Shown piece by piece: positions 41,427-49,001 of a DNA stretch of 64,000 bases (position 1 is its first letter; every line of letters begins with the position of its first letter). This DNA comes from Amycolatopsis decaplanina DSM 44594. Its GTDB lineage: Bacteria; Actinomycetota; Actinomycetes; Mycobacteriales; Pseudonocardiaceae. The position numbers were made by a program, and so were the translations under genes. The stretch lies in the NCBI RefSeq assembly GCF_000342005.1, contig NZ_AOHO01000048.1:62001-126000 (forward strand), written 5' to 3'. The notes under the pieces were generated by a model. That model saw only the letters and a list, made by a program, of their open reading frames with translations. It was not told the DNA's origin and did not search any database.

Positions 41427-41440
41427 AGCCCCGTTTTCTG

Positions 41441-41456
41441 TCGTACATGTGTTCTA
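41441..41456 (+). promoter_or_regulatory. LexA/SOS-box-like site overlapping a -10 element
   Basis: TCGTACATGTGTTCTA matches 14 of 16 positions of TCGAACATGTGTTCGA, itself a perfect form of the actinobacterial SOS consensus TCGAAC-N4-GTTCGA. A TAAAAT at 41455-41460 overlaps its right end and would be the -10 of the gene at 41502, so LexA bound here would block transcription. Confidence 0.6.
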
Positions 41457-41501
41457 AAATGGTCGTTGTACAGCAGGAACAGCGGCGAAAGGCAGACACG
41501 G

Positions 41502-42110
41502 ATGGCCTACATCACCCTGCCCACGTTCGTGGGGTACAGCACGAGCTCGGGTCCCTCGCGTTCCTCGTTCGTCCGGCGCTGGCGCCGCCAGTACGAGGAT
41601 CCGGCCCGGGGCGGGTTCAACTTCTACCTCCGCGCCGCGAACGCGATCCGCGCCGGACGCATCTCCGGGCGGGATCGCGAGGTACTGCGGGCGCTGGTCG
41701 AGAACGCGGACGAGCGCACGCGGCCGCACTACACCGAGATCGCCAATGGCTGGCTTCGCTACGTCGGGCGGCGCGATCTGCGGCTGGCCGAGGTCGGCCG
41801 GTCACGATGGCGGCTCGGCTCGCTCGAAGTGGGTATCAACCCGCACCTCGGCCTGCGCAAGGGCGACGGCCCCGTGTACGTGACCTGGCTTTACTTCAAG
41901 GAGGAGCCGCTGAGCCGGGACGCGGCACAGATGGTGCTGTGGTTGCTCGAACAGACCATGGACGAGCTGCGACCGGGCGGGCGTCCTCTGGTCGTCGACG
42001 TCCGGCGTTCGAAGGAGTTCGCGTTGTCGCCGCGCGATCGCGACAAGGTGCGACCGTGGGTGCGGAGTGAGGCCTCGGCCTTCATGAGCCTTTGGGAGGC
42101 GGCCGCGTGA
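41502..42110 (+). CDS. Hypothetical protein, predicted SOS-regulated
   Basis: The product is 202 aa, basic and soluble, with no signal peptide. It begins MAYITLPTFVGYSTSSGPSR, includes RGGFNFYLRAANAIRAGRISGRDREVL and VYVTWLYFKEEPLSRDAAQMVLWLLEQT, and ends with a Trp-containing helix. I do not recognise the family. Its importance comes from the LexA-like box over its promoter. ATG 41502 follows GAAAGG at about 9 nt. It is a monocistronic-looking gene with a 5' UTR of roughly 35 nt. A role in the DNA-damage response is inference from the operator only. Confidence 0.7.
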   Translation: MAYITLPTFVGYSTSSGPSRSSFVRRWRRQYEDPARGGFNFYLRAANAIRAGRISGRDREVLRALVENADERTRPHYTEIANGWLRYVGRRDLRLAEVGRSRWRLGSLEVGINPHLGLRKGDGPVYVTWLYFKEEPLSRDAAQMVLWLLEQTMDELRPGGRPLVVDVRRSKEFALSPRDRDKVRPWVRSEASAFMSLWEAAA

Positions 42111-42297
42111 TCGAACGACGGCGAGCCCGCATTCGGTGGGCTCGCCGTTCACGTACCGTCATTCTCACGGTTCCGGCGACGGCGCAAGACACCTGATCAG
42201 GTGACAGTTTCGCGGAGAATGCCCACGAGCTGGACAACTTGGGCCCCGAACACGAAGCTTTCCCAGTCTTAATCGGCCGAACCACCGAGGGTCGCTC

Positions 42298-42837
42298 GTG
42301 AACAACGCTTGGGAAGCCATCTCCAGGGTCGCAGATGAGCCCGCTTGGTACTGGGTCTACGACAAGCTCGCGTTCTGGCCGAGCACCTACGCGCACGCCT
42401 GGCCCGGTTTCCGTGAACCCGCTCCGTCCGTCGCGTGGGATCTCGCGCCCGGCGGTCTCGACCGCTCGTCGCCCGAATTCCGGCTCGGCCCGTACGCCGT
42501 CGAGCAGAACGACGTCGCTCGTGTCGCCCTCTCGGCGCTGAAGGACTGCGTCGCCGAGGACGAGTGGGTGTGGGTGCTGCACTGGCAGCACCAGTCGTAC
42601 CGCTTTTACCCGCATCGGCACGCCGCGCTCGACCCATGGCCGGTCCCGGTGTTCCCGCGCACGGACTACCACATGTTCCTGGCGAACGACTTCCGTTTCG
42701 GCACGCTCGGGCACCCCTGGGAACGGACCTTGTGCGTCTACGGCGAGAAGTTCGTGCCCGCCTTCGAGAAGCACGGCGGACAGGTTTTCAAGAACGCGCT
42801 GCGGCGCGACGGGGCGCCGGCCGCGATGGCGGGCTGA
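42298..42837 (+). CDS. DUF2716-family protein
   Basis: The product is 179 aa and rich in aromatic residues. The segments WYWVYDKLAFWPSTYAHAWPGFREPAPSVAWDL and VWVLHWQHQSYRFYPHRH are the DUF2716 signature as I know it. It is soluble with no signal peptide. GTG 42298 has GAGGG 6 nt upstream. An Imm7-type immunity gene follows after 38 bp. DUF2716 proteins are small and of unknown function, and are often found among immunity-like genes. Confidence 0.8.
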   Translation: MNNAWEAISRVADEPAWYWVYDKLAFWPSTYAHAWPGFREPAPSVAWDLAPGGLDRSSPEFRLGPYAVEQNDVARVALSALKDCVAEDEWVWVLHWQHQSYRFYPHRHAALDPWPVPVFPRTDYHMFLANDFRFGTLGHPWERTLCVYGEKFVPAFEKHGGQVFKNALRRDGAPAAMAG

Positions 42838-42862
42838 CCACCGTCCGGCGGGCGGACCTGCC

Positions 42863-42868
42863 TAAACT
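42863..42868 (+). promoter_or_regulatory. Predicted -10 (TAAACT) for leaderless start at 42876
   Basis: TAAACT, 7 nt, then GTG. It would give the Imm7-like gene its own leaderless transcript. Confidence 0.5.
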
Positions 42869-42875
42869 CAGGCGG

Positions 42876-43277
42876 GTGTTCGAATACCACGGGTGGGTGA
42901 CCATCCAAGCGAGCCCTTCCGGTGACGACGACGCGGCGCTGCTTGAGCGCATCGTCGAGCGGGTGCACCGCGCCGTCCGCGATTTCGACGGCGGTGACCT
43001 TCTCGACCTTCGCTGGGCCGCCGGGGTGCCGGTGCTGCACCTGGGCGGCATGGACAAGCACGGCACGGCGATCGCCCCCGAGCTGGTGGACCTGTTCATC
43101 CGCGTCGGCGATCTCGCGCCCGGTTCCTACGGTCTCCTCCACGTCTGGGACGACCAGGATCCCGAGCACGACAACGAATTCAAGGTGTACCGGATGGCCC
43201 GCGGCCTGGTCACCGAACGCGGCGACGACCACCTGTCCCCGGTCGCGCCGACCGTGATCGACGGCTACGAGATCTGA
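42876..43277 (+). CDS. Imm7-family immunity-like protein
   Basis: The product is 133 aa. Its N-terminus VFEYHGWVTIQAS, central LHLGGMDKHGTAIAPELVDLF and late segment GSYGLLHVWDDQDPEHDNEFKVYRMARG match the Imm7 family of polymorphic-toxin immunity proteins. No toxin gene (no Rhs, WXG, PT-type leader or nuclease tail) lies nearby, so it is an orphan here. GTG 42876 is well placed behind a TAAACT -10. It may protect against a neighbour's effector or have been recruited to another task (inference). Confidence 0.75.
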   Translation: MFEYHGWVTIQASPSGDDDAALLERIVERVHRAVRDFDGGDLLDLRWAAGVPVLHLGGMDKHGTAIAPELVDLFIRVGDLAPGSYGLLHVWDDQDPEHDNEFKVYRMARGLVTERGDDHLSPVAPTVIDGYEI

Positions 43278-43288
43278 ATCGCAACCCA

Positions 43289-43310
43289 TCTTGAGTAGCC
43301 GTACTCAAGA
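43289..43310. promoter_or_regulatory. 22-bp palindrome TCTTGAGTA-GCCG-TACTCAAGA
   Basis: The perfect 9-bp arms are separated by GCCG, 33 bp upstream of the YiaA-like gene. Size and symmetry are those of a dimeric regulator's operator. It lies only 12 bp after the Imm7 gene, so it could instead be a weak terminator, but the arms are not GC-rich. Confidence 0.6.
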
Positions 43311-43342
43311 CATCGCGGGGTGCCGGCGCGACCTTGGTACGC

Positions 43343-43636
43343 ATGACGAAAACCTCCGCAGCGTCTCCCGCCACCGTCGCGTTCTTCGTCCAGGCCGCCC
43401 TCTCGTTCGGCCTGGCGCTGGTCGCGGTCGTAGTCGGCATTTGGTACCTGCCGGTCGACGGCTGGGTCCGCGGCTTCCTCGCCCTTGGCATGCTCTTCCT
43501 GACCACTTCGGCGTTCACCCTCGCCAAGTGCATCCGTGACCGGCAGGACGAGAACTCGGTCGTCAGCAGAGTCGACCAGGCACGGGTCGACAAGCTCCTG
43601 TCCGAGCACGACCCCTTCAAAGCGCCCGCGCTCTAG
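43343..43636 (+). CDS. YiaA/YiaB-type two-helix inner-membrane protein
   Basis: The product is 97 aa with two membrane helices (TVAFFVQAALSFGLALVAVVVGIWYL and WVRGFLALGMLFLTTSAFTLAKCIRD), the last ending in the CIRDRQDE motif of the YiaA/B domain. A short charged C-terminal tail follows. The family is of unknown function. ATG 43343 has no strong ribosome site. A 22-bp palindrome upstream suggests tight regulation. Confidence 0.8.
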   Translation: MTKTSAASPATVAFFVQAALSFGLALVAVVVGIWYLPVDGWVRGFLALGMLFLTTSAFTLAKCIRDRQDENSVVSRVDQARVDKLLSEHDPFKAPAL

Positions 43637-43654
43637 CCGGCTCAGGGGCGCGGC

Positions 43655-43660
43655 TACATT
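43655..43660 (+). promoter_or_regulatory. Predicted -10 (TACATT) for leaderless start at 43668
   Basis: TACATT, 7 nt, then the ATG of the GT-C gene, with no ribosome site. Confidence 0.45.
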
Positions 43661-43667
43661 CTCGACC

Positions 43668-45410
43668 ATGGTCTTGACCAGGGGGATTCGCCGCGTCCAG
43701 GTGAACACATGGGTACTGCTAGGCGTGGCGATCGCTTGGTTGCTCGTCAACTTCCGGTGGATCGTTCTGTATCGCGATGGCCAGGTTTTCGACATCGACG
43801 AGGCCGGCTACTTCGGCATGGCGTTGAACAACCACGGCGCGGCACTCCGGGACGGTGCCGCCGGCTGGGTCGAAGCCGTCGAGTCCCCGGGCATCCAAGC
43901 GCCGCTGCTGCCCGCGCTGACCTCACTGCACTTCTTCGCGACCGGGACCGGCACGGTGGCCGCGTTCCTCGTCCCGCTGGTGGCCGGGGTGGCGTTGATC
44001 CTGCTCACGCACGCCGTGGCCAACAGGGTGGCAGGCCGCCCGTTCGCCTGGATCGCCACGGTGCTGATCGCCACCGCTCCGGGCGTGCTCTTCGAGGCCC
44101 GCGCCTACCACTTCGCCCTGCCCGCGGCGGTCATGACGACAGCGGCCGTCTATTGCCTGATTCGTTCCGAAGGGCTGTCGAAAACGCGGTTCGTCGTGCT
44201 CTTCGGCGTCTTCGTCGGACTGATGCCGTTGTCGAGGACGATGGCCATCGCGTTCGTACCCGCGTTGGTGCTGGCCGCGTTGATCCAGGCGATGGTCTCC
44301 GACGGCCGGAAGGAACGCCTGAAGCGTTTGGCCCTCGCGGCGCTTGTGGCTGCCGGCGTCGCGGCGATGTGGCTGGTGCCCAACGGTGCCCGGGTCTTCA
44401 GGTACCTGACTGGTTTCGGCTACGGGAAGCAATCTGTGGAGTTCGGCGAGGAAGCGGGGGTGTTCAACCCTGCGGCCTGGGTCGCGCGGCTCCGGCTGCT
44501 GATCTTCGACCACGGGCTGCCGCACACGCTGCTGCTGTGCGCAGGCCTTGTCGCCGCGATCGTCGTGGCGGTCGTGAAGCTCCGGACCGGTCCGGTGAAG
44601 GACGCCTTTCGCTCGTCGGTGGCGTCGCCGCTGTTTCCGTCGGCGCTGCTCGTTGCGGAAGGCGGGCTGACGGTGCTGACGTCCAAGAACACGGGCACCG
44701 CCTTCTTCCTCCCGCTGATCCCGTCCATGGCGATCCTGGCACTCTGGGGGCTGTACAGGGCACACCGTTCGCTTCGGCGGGTTCTGCCGTTCGTGGTCGC
44801 CGCGGTCGGGCTACTGGCGCTGGTGCCGATGGTGGATCTGCGCCTGCCGACCGCTCGTCCCTGGGAGGTGGATCTGCCGGTGCTGGGCACGTCCAAGGTC
44901 ACCGACGGTCGCGGCGTTCCGCAGATCTACGCCGACCCGGACGGTCAGGTCGCCGAGCCGGTGAGTGTGGAGACGGCGCGGGAGTGGCGGGCCGCGTCGG
45001 AATGGGCCGCCGGTCAGGTGGAAGAGCATCACGCGTTGGGCGGGGCGACGGCGTTCGGGTTCCGTGACCGGCTCTTCAACACCAACACCGTGCAATTGGA
45101 GATGCTGCGGAAGTTCGGCTACGGGGTGGCGTTGCCGCAGGTCGATCCGACGGCGAACGGGAACACCGAGCCGGATTACCGTGGCTGGCTGACGTCGTAC
45201 CAGAACAGCAACAGCGGTGACGCGAGCAAGACGTGCCTGCTGTTCACGGCGACGGGAACGATCAACGAATTCGAGCCGAAGGTGGATCCGCCGTCCATGG
45301 TCTCCGCCGCGACGGCGTCGGGGTTCATGCCGGTCGCGACGCGGCCCCTACCGAACGGTCGGCTGGTGACCTTGTGGAAGCGCCCGCAGCCCACCTGCGT
45401 GCCTTCCTGA
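43668..45410 (+). CDS. GT-C (PMT/ArnT-like) membrane glycosyltransferase
   Basis: The product is 580 aa with about ten to twelve membrane helices and a large extracellular C-terminal part. The first loop contains DIDEAGYFGMALN, where the acidic residues match the catalytic Asp/Glu of the GT39/ArnT class that uses lipid-linked sugars. Later loops contain RAYHFALPAA and the external domain GGATAFGFRDRLFNTNTVQLEM. It probably transfers a sugar from a polyprenyl donor to a cell-surface acceptor. ATG 43668 is preferred over upstream frames because it starts just before the first helix and fits a leaderless -10. Confidence 0.8.
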   Translation: MVLTRGIRRVQVNTWVLLGVAIAWLLVNFRWIVLYRDGQVFDIDEAGYFGMALNNHGAALRDGAAGWVEAVESPGIQAPLLPALTSLHFFATGTGTVAAFLVPLVAGVALILLTHAVANRVAGRPFAWIATVLIATAPGVLFEARAYHFALPAAVMTTAAVYCLIRSEGLSKTRFVVLFGVFVGLMPLSRTMAIAFVPALVLAALIQAMVSDGRKERLKRLALAALVAAGVAAMWLVPNGARVFRYLTGFGYGKQSVEFGEEAGVFNPAAWVARLRLLIFDHGLPHTLLLCAGLVAAIVVAVVKLRTGPVKDAFRSSVASPLFPSALLVAEGGLTVLTSKNTGTAFFLPLIPSMAILALWGLYRAHRSLRRVLPFVVAAVGLLALVPMVDLRLPTARPWEVDLPVLGTSKVTDGRGVPQIYADPDGQVAEPVSVETAREWRAASEWAAGQVEEHHALGGATAFGFRDRLFNTNTVQLEMLRKFGYGVALPQVDPTANGNTEPDYRGWLTSYQNSNSGDASKTCLLFTATGTINEFEPKVDPPSMVSAATASGFMPVATRPLPNGRLVTLWKRPQPTCVPS

Positions 45411-45688
45411 GCACGAAGGGCGCACCGGTTCCGCCGGTGCACCCTCGCCCACATATGCACAAATTCGAATTACTACGGTCGTGTGACTCCGCTCACCGAA
45501 CCTGTAGCACTTAGTAACCATCAAGATCAGAGAACAAAGGAAACCGAAACCAAGAAACCCCACGAGCCATACACCCACCCGAAAAGATGAGGCACAGGCA
45601 CCGTGGGGGTCCGGAGGCCGAGGCCCCGGGAATTATGGTGAGCAAGCCATGGTACAGGCGTTCCCTGGACACATCGCGCTCACTTGCG
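45411..45688. other. Gene-free, locally AT/purine-richer stretch downstream of tRNA-Gly
   Basis: No convincing gene is present. About 45515-45590 is rich in A and purines (AGAGAACAAAGGAAACCG and similar), unlike the rest of the window. It lies directly 3' of the tRNA, the usual site of integrative elements, but I find no integrase and no second copy of the tRNA 3' end. Confidence 0.4.
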
Positions 45689-45761
45689 AGCGGATGACGG
45701 GATTCGAACCCGCGACCCTCACCTTGGCAAGGTGATGCGCTACCAGCTGCGCTACATCCGC
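45689..45761 (-). tRNA. tRNA-Gly (anticodon GCC)
   Basis: Read on the minus strand, the acceptor stem GCGGATG pairs with CATCCGC and the discriminator is U. The D arm is GCGC-AGCTGGTA-GCGC. The anticodon stem TCACC/GGTGA carries loop TTGCCAA, giving anticodon GCC. The T arm is GCGGG-TTCGAAT-CCCGT. The length is 73 nt and CCA is not encoded. All elements are canonical. Confidence 0.95.
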
Positions 45762-45958
45762 GTGTGTTGCTCTGCTTCGGCACTCGTTTGAAGCAGTGGA
45801 ACAACCATACACCGACCGTCTGTAGCGGTTTGCACCCACCCCTAAAGGTGCTTCGGTGTCACACCTGGCGTACAAGGGGTGACGACAGCTGCATACCTCC
45901 GTATGGTGTCCCCATTCGACCGAATGGTGAGTCCTTCGGGGAGGAGGTGCCTGGCCGG

Positions 45959-47512
45959 ATGACCGAGCAGGGCACGGTGCCGCTTCAGGCGGCCTCGGAA
46001 TCCGACGAGCAGGCATTGCTCCAGCGTCTTCGTGATGGGGAGGACGCCGCCTTCGGGGAGCTTTTCGAACTTCACGCCGCCGCGGTGCGGCGGCTGGCCC
46101 GCAGTCTGGCCTCCGATCGGTCGGAGGCGGAGGACATCACGGCCGAGACCTTCTTCCGGGTGCTTCAGGCGTTGCGCCGGGGCGCCGGGCCGCGCGACTA
46201 CGTGCGGGCGTATCTGCTGACGGTGGCCCGCCGGGTTTCGTGGGAGTGGCACGGCGCGCGTCGTGACGTGCCGGTGAGCGACGACGAGCTGACCTTCCGG
46301 GCCGGGGCGGGGGCGGACACGCACGCCCGTACGGCCGAGCATTCGCTGATCACGACCGCTTTCACGAGTTTGCCCGAGCGGTGGCGTTCGGTGTTGTGGC
46401 AGACCGAGGTCGAAGGCGAGCAGCCGGCGATGGTCGCGCCGCATTTCGGGTTGAGCGCGAACGCGACGGCGGCGCTGGCCCGTCGGGCGCGGCAGGGGTT
46501 GCGTGCGGCGTATCTGCAGGCGCATCTGTCGGTGAACCGCGGGCCGGATTCGTGCCGCGCGGTGGTGGAGAAGCTGGGCGGGTTCACCGCGGGCAGCGTG
46601 ACCGGGGCCGAGGCCCGCCGGATCAAGACCCACCTGATCGCCTGTCAGTCCTGCCGGGCCACTCACGACGAGCTGCGTGACGTCTGTTCCTCGCTGCGGG
46701 CGCACGCCGGTGTGGTGGCACTGCTGGTGCCGGCGGCCGCCGGGGCCCACGCGAGCGGGGCGTTGTCCGGATTCGCCGCGTCGGTCAAGGGGGTTCTGCT
46801 CGGCTCGAAGGTGAAGGTCGGCCTGGCGGTGGCGTCGACGGCCGCCGCGGGTGCGGTCGGAATCGTCGCCGGTCCGGCCGTGTTCGGCACTGACTTCACC
46901 CACACCATCGGCCTGTCCGGGGGTGGGCAGCCGGAGCTGGCGTTGTTGCCGCCGCAGGTCGCGCCGCCCGCCCATGACCAGCCGGTGGAGATCCCGCCGC
47001 AACGGATCGCCGAAGACCAGCTGCACGGCATGGGCGTTCAGCCGGTCGTGACCGGGCGGGGCCCGAGTGCCGAACTCGGTGTGTCCGACATGCCGAGCCT
47101 GCCCGGCGTGGGCACGTCTCGGAAGGAACTCGGCGGCGGTGACGTCGTGCGGCCGCCGGACGAGCGGAATCCCTCGCAGGAGGAGACCTCGCCGCGGAAC
47201 GAGATCCCGGGCACGGGCACCGGCACGAACCAGACCACCTCGAAGCGGGACGACCTCCCGCCGGGGGAATCGCCCGACCCCACCGAGGAGTCGTTGAGCC
47301 CGACCGCCACCACGACGACGACCTCACGGGACTCCACCGAGCCATCGGAGTCGAACACGACTGCCCCGGAAGGGTCCTCTTCGTCGGTGACCGGTACGCC
47401 CGGGAGCACGACCGGGACACCGTCCGGCGACCCGTGGGAAGACGAGCCGAGCCCGGTGAAACCGACTTCCCACTATCCGGAACCGGGTGTCGACTACCCG
47501 ACGTGCCCATAA
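45959..47512 (+). CDS. ECF sigma factor fused to zinc-finger/TM/extracellular tail
   Basis: The product is 517 aa. Sigma region 2 is at about residues 25-95 (FGELFELHAAAVRRLARSLASDRSEAEDITAETFFRVLQAL). Region 4 is at about residues 128-185 (LPERWRSVLWQTEVEGEQPAMVAPHFGLSANATAALARRARQGL). Next comes a ZAS-like finger, HLIACQSCRATHDEL (HxxxCxxC), near residue 222. One or two hydrophobic segments follow (VVALLVPAAAGAHASG; VGLAVASTAAAGAVGIVAGPAVF), then about 200 residues rich in Pro, Thr and Ser. So sigma, anti-sigma and anchor appear in one chain, resembling C-terminally extended ECF groups such as ECF53. ATG 45959 follows GGAGGAGGT. Release may need proteolysis (inference). Confidence 0.85.
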   Translation: MTEQGTVPLQAASESDEQALLQRLRDGEDAAFGELFELHAAAVRRLARSLASDRSEAEDITAETFFRVLQALRRGAGPRDYVRAYLLTVARRVSWEWHGARRDVPVSDDELTFRAGAGADTHARTAEHSLITTAFTSLPERWRSVLWQTEVEGEQPAMVAPHFGLSANATAALARRARQGLRAAYLQAHLSVNRGPDSCRAVVEKLGGFTAGSVTGAEARRIKTHLIACQSCRATHDELRDVCSSLRAHAGVVALLVPAAAGAHASGALSGFAASVKGVLLGSKVKVGLAVASTAAAGAVGIVAGPAVFGTDFTHTIGLSGGGQPELALLPPQVAPPAHDQPVEIPPQRIAEDQLHGMGVQPVVTGRGPSAELGVSDMPSLPGVGTSRKELGGGDVVRPPDERNPSQEETSPRNEIPGTGTGTNQTTSKRDDLPPGESPDPTEESLSPTATTTTTSRDSTEPSESNTTAPEGSSSSVTGTPGSTTGTPSGDPWEDEPSPVKPTSHYPEPGVDYPTCP

Positions 47513-47617
47513 CGCCCGAGCGGGCATATCACCTTCGAACTCTCGCGAATCCGGCTCCCGTCACGGTACGGTGGGACTCGCTCACGACGAGCGAGCGGCC
47601 GCGCGGGAGGCGACTGA

Positions 47618-48058
47618 ATGAACCGGCTGGTGCACGGCGAGGACGGCCGTGACTGGGTGGTCCGAGCCCAGATGGAATGGCGTGCTCCCGCGACAGCGGA
47701 CGATTTCGAGCACGATGTGGCGGGCAGCTACGGCCCGGGTATCGCGATGATCGCCGTGACGGCGCTGCTCGCGATCGTGCTCATCATGTGGACCCCCGCC
47801 GACGTGATGATCCCGTCGTGGGTTCCGCTGGCGCTTCTGCTGATCGCCTTGTTCTTCCCGCTGCGGTGGATCCTGCGCCGCCCGTGGACCGTGGTCGCCG
47901 AGACCGAGGGCGATCTGGCGGGCGACAGGCCGTCGGAGCGCTGGGTGGGCACCATCCGCGGCATGTTCACGGTGCGCGGTGAGGTCTCGAAGATCACCAA
48001 GACCATCCAGAAGCACTCGCTGCCGGATTTCGACGGCCCGTTGCACCCGGTGGAGTAG
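47618..48058 (+). CDS. Hypothetical two-helix membrane protein
   Basis: The product is 146 aa with two adjacent membrane helices (GIAMIAVTALLAIVLIMWT and WVPLALLLIALFFPLRWILRR), then a cytoplasmic tail with WTVVAETEGDL and RGMFTVRGEVSKITKTIQKHSLPDFDG. No family is recognised, though the layout is common in actinomycetes. ATG 47618 has GGGAGG 7 nt upstream. It lies 32 bp before the Fpg/Nei gene, with which it may be co-transcribed. Confidence 0.75.
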   Translation: MNRLVHGEDGRDWVVRAQMEWRAPATADDFEHDVAGSYGPGIAMIAVTALLAIVLIMWTPADVMIPSWVPLALLLIALFFPLRWILRRPWTVVAETEGDLAGDRPSERWVGTIRGMFTVRGEVSKITKTIQKHSLPDFDGPLHPVE

Positions 48059-48090
48059 TCGCGGCTGCCTGAACGCGCGAGACTGGGGGC

Positions 48091-48954
48091 ATGCCCGAGT
48101 TACCCGAGGTCGAAGCGCTCGCCCACCACCTGCGTGAACACGCCGTGGGCAAGACGGTCTTCCGCGTCGACGTGTCGTCCCTCAGCGTGCTGAAGACGGC
48201 GACGCCGCCCGTGCCCGAGCTGCATGGTCGCGAGATCACCGGGGCCGGCCGTTTCGGCAAGCATCTCGATCTCGTCGCCGGGGATCTCCATCTGGTCGTC
48301 CACCTGGCGAGGGCGGGCTGGCTGCGCTGGTCCGACGCGTTGTCGCCGACGCCGCTCAAACCTGGCAAGGGGCCGATCTCGCTGCGCGTCCACCTCGACG
48401 CCGCCGCCGGGCCGGGCTTCGATCTCACCGAGGCCGGGACGAAGAAGGGGCTGGCGGTCTGGATCGTGCGTGATCCGGAGAAGGAGGTCGCCAGTATCGC
48501 GCGGCTCGGGCCGGACGCGCTTTCGCTGGACCGCACGGAGCTCGAGAAGTTGTTCGCCGGGCGCACCGAACGATTGAAGACGGCGCTGACCGATCAGTCG
48601 CTGATCGCCGGGATCGGCAACGCCTACTCCGACGAGATCATGCATATGGCGAAGCTTTCTCCCTACGCCACGACCGGAAAGCTGTCCGACGGGGCGCTCG
48701 ACGGGCTCTCGGAGGCCATCCGCGAAGTGCTGACCAGCGCCGTGACGCGTTCGGTCGGGCAGTCCGCGGCCCGGCTCAAGGGAGAGAAGCGGTCCGGGCT
48801 GCGGGTGCACGCGCGCACCGGGCTGCCGTGTCCGGTCTGCGGCGACACGATCCGCGAGATCTCGTTCGCGGACAAGTCGTTCCAGTACTGCCCGACCTGC
48901 CAGACCGGCGGGAAGCCCTTGGCCGACCGGCGGATGTCGCGCCTGCTCAAGTGA
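48091..48954 (+). CDS. Fpg/Nei-family DNA glycosylase/AP lyase
   Basis: The product is 287 aa. The N-terminus MPELPEVE provides the catalytic Pro2 and Glu3. The helix-two-turn-helix DNA-binding motif is LTDQSLIAGIGNAYSDEIMHMA, and the C-terminal zinc finger is CPVCGDTIREISFADKSFQYCPTC. It removes oxidised bases and nicks the strand in base-excision repair. It differs from housekeeping MutM in its C-terminal tail (QTGGKPLADRRMSRLLK), so it is probably one of the extra Fpg/Nei paralogues of actinomycetes. Codon 4 is TTA, the rare leucine codon read by bldA-type tRNA. A palindrome element follows the stop codon immediately. Confidence 0.92.
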   Translation: MPELPEVEALAHHLREHAVGKTVFRVDVSSLSVLKTATPPVPELHGREITGAGRFGKHLDLVAGDLHLVVHLARAGWLRWSDALSPTPLKPGKGPISLRVHLDAAAGPGFDLTEAGTKKGLAVWIVRDPEKEVASIARLGPDALSLDRTELEKLFAGRTERLKTALTDQSLIAGIGNAYSDEIMHMAKLSPYATTGKLSDGALDGLSEAIREVLTSAVTRSVGQSAARLKGEKRSGLRVHARTGLPCPVCGDTIREISFADKSFQYCPTCQTGGKPLADRRMSRLLK

Positions 48955-49000
48955 CTCGTGAGTGGTGAGGACGGTTCTAACCGTCCTTGCCACTCACGAG
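48955..49000. repeat. Palindromic element, 22-bp arms with two mismatches (copy B)
   Basis: The left arm 48955-48976 starts CTCGTGAGTGG and the right arm 48979-49000 is its inverted copy apart from two bases. Compared with the element at 23078, nearly every position is identical, including the central TA-rich loop. It starts at the base after the Fpg stop codon and ends 1 bp before the stop of the convergent hydrolase gene. Confidence 0.85.
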
Positions 49001-49001
49001 G

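Noticed and set aside
43289..43310. Palindrome before the YiaA-like gene as a terminator of the Imm7 gene
   Set aside because: Arms are short and not GC-rich, and no T-tract follows; an operator fits better, though this is not certain.
45511..46016. Minus-strand frames of 97-127 codons across the tRNA
   Set aside because: They translate straight through the tRNA-Gly gene and show no domain or ribosome site.
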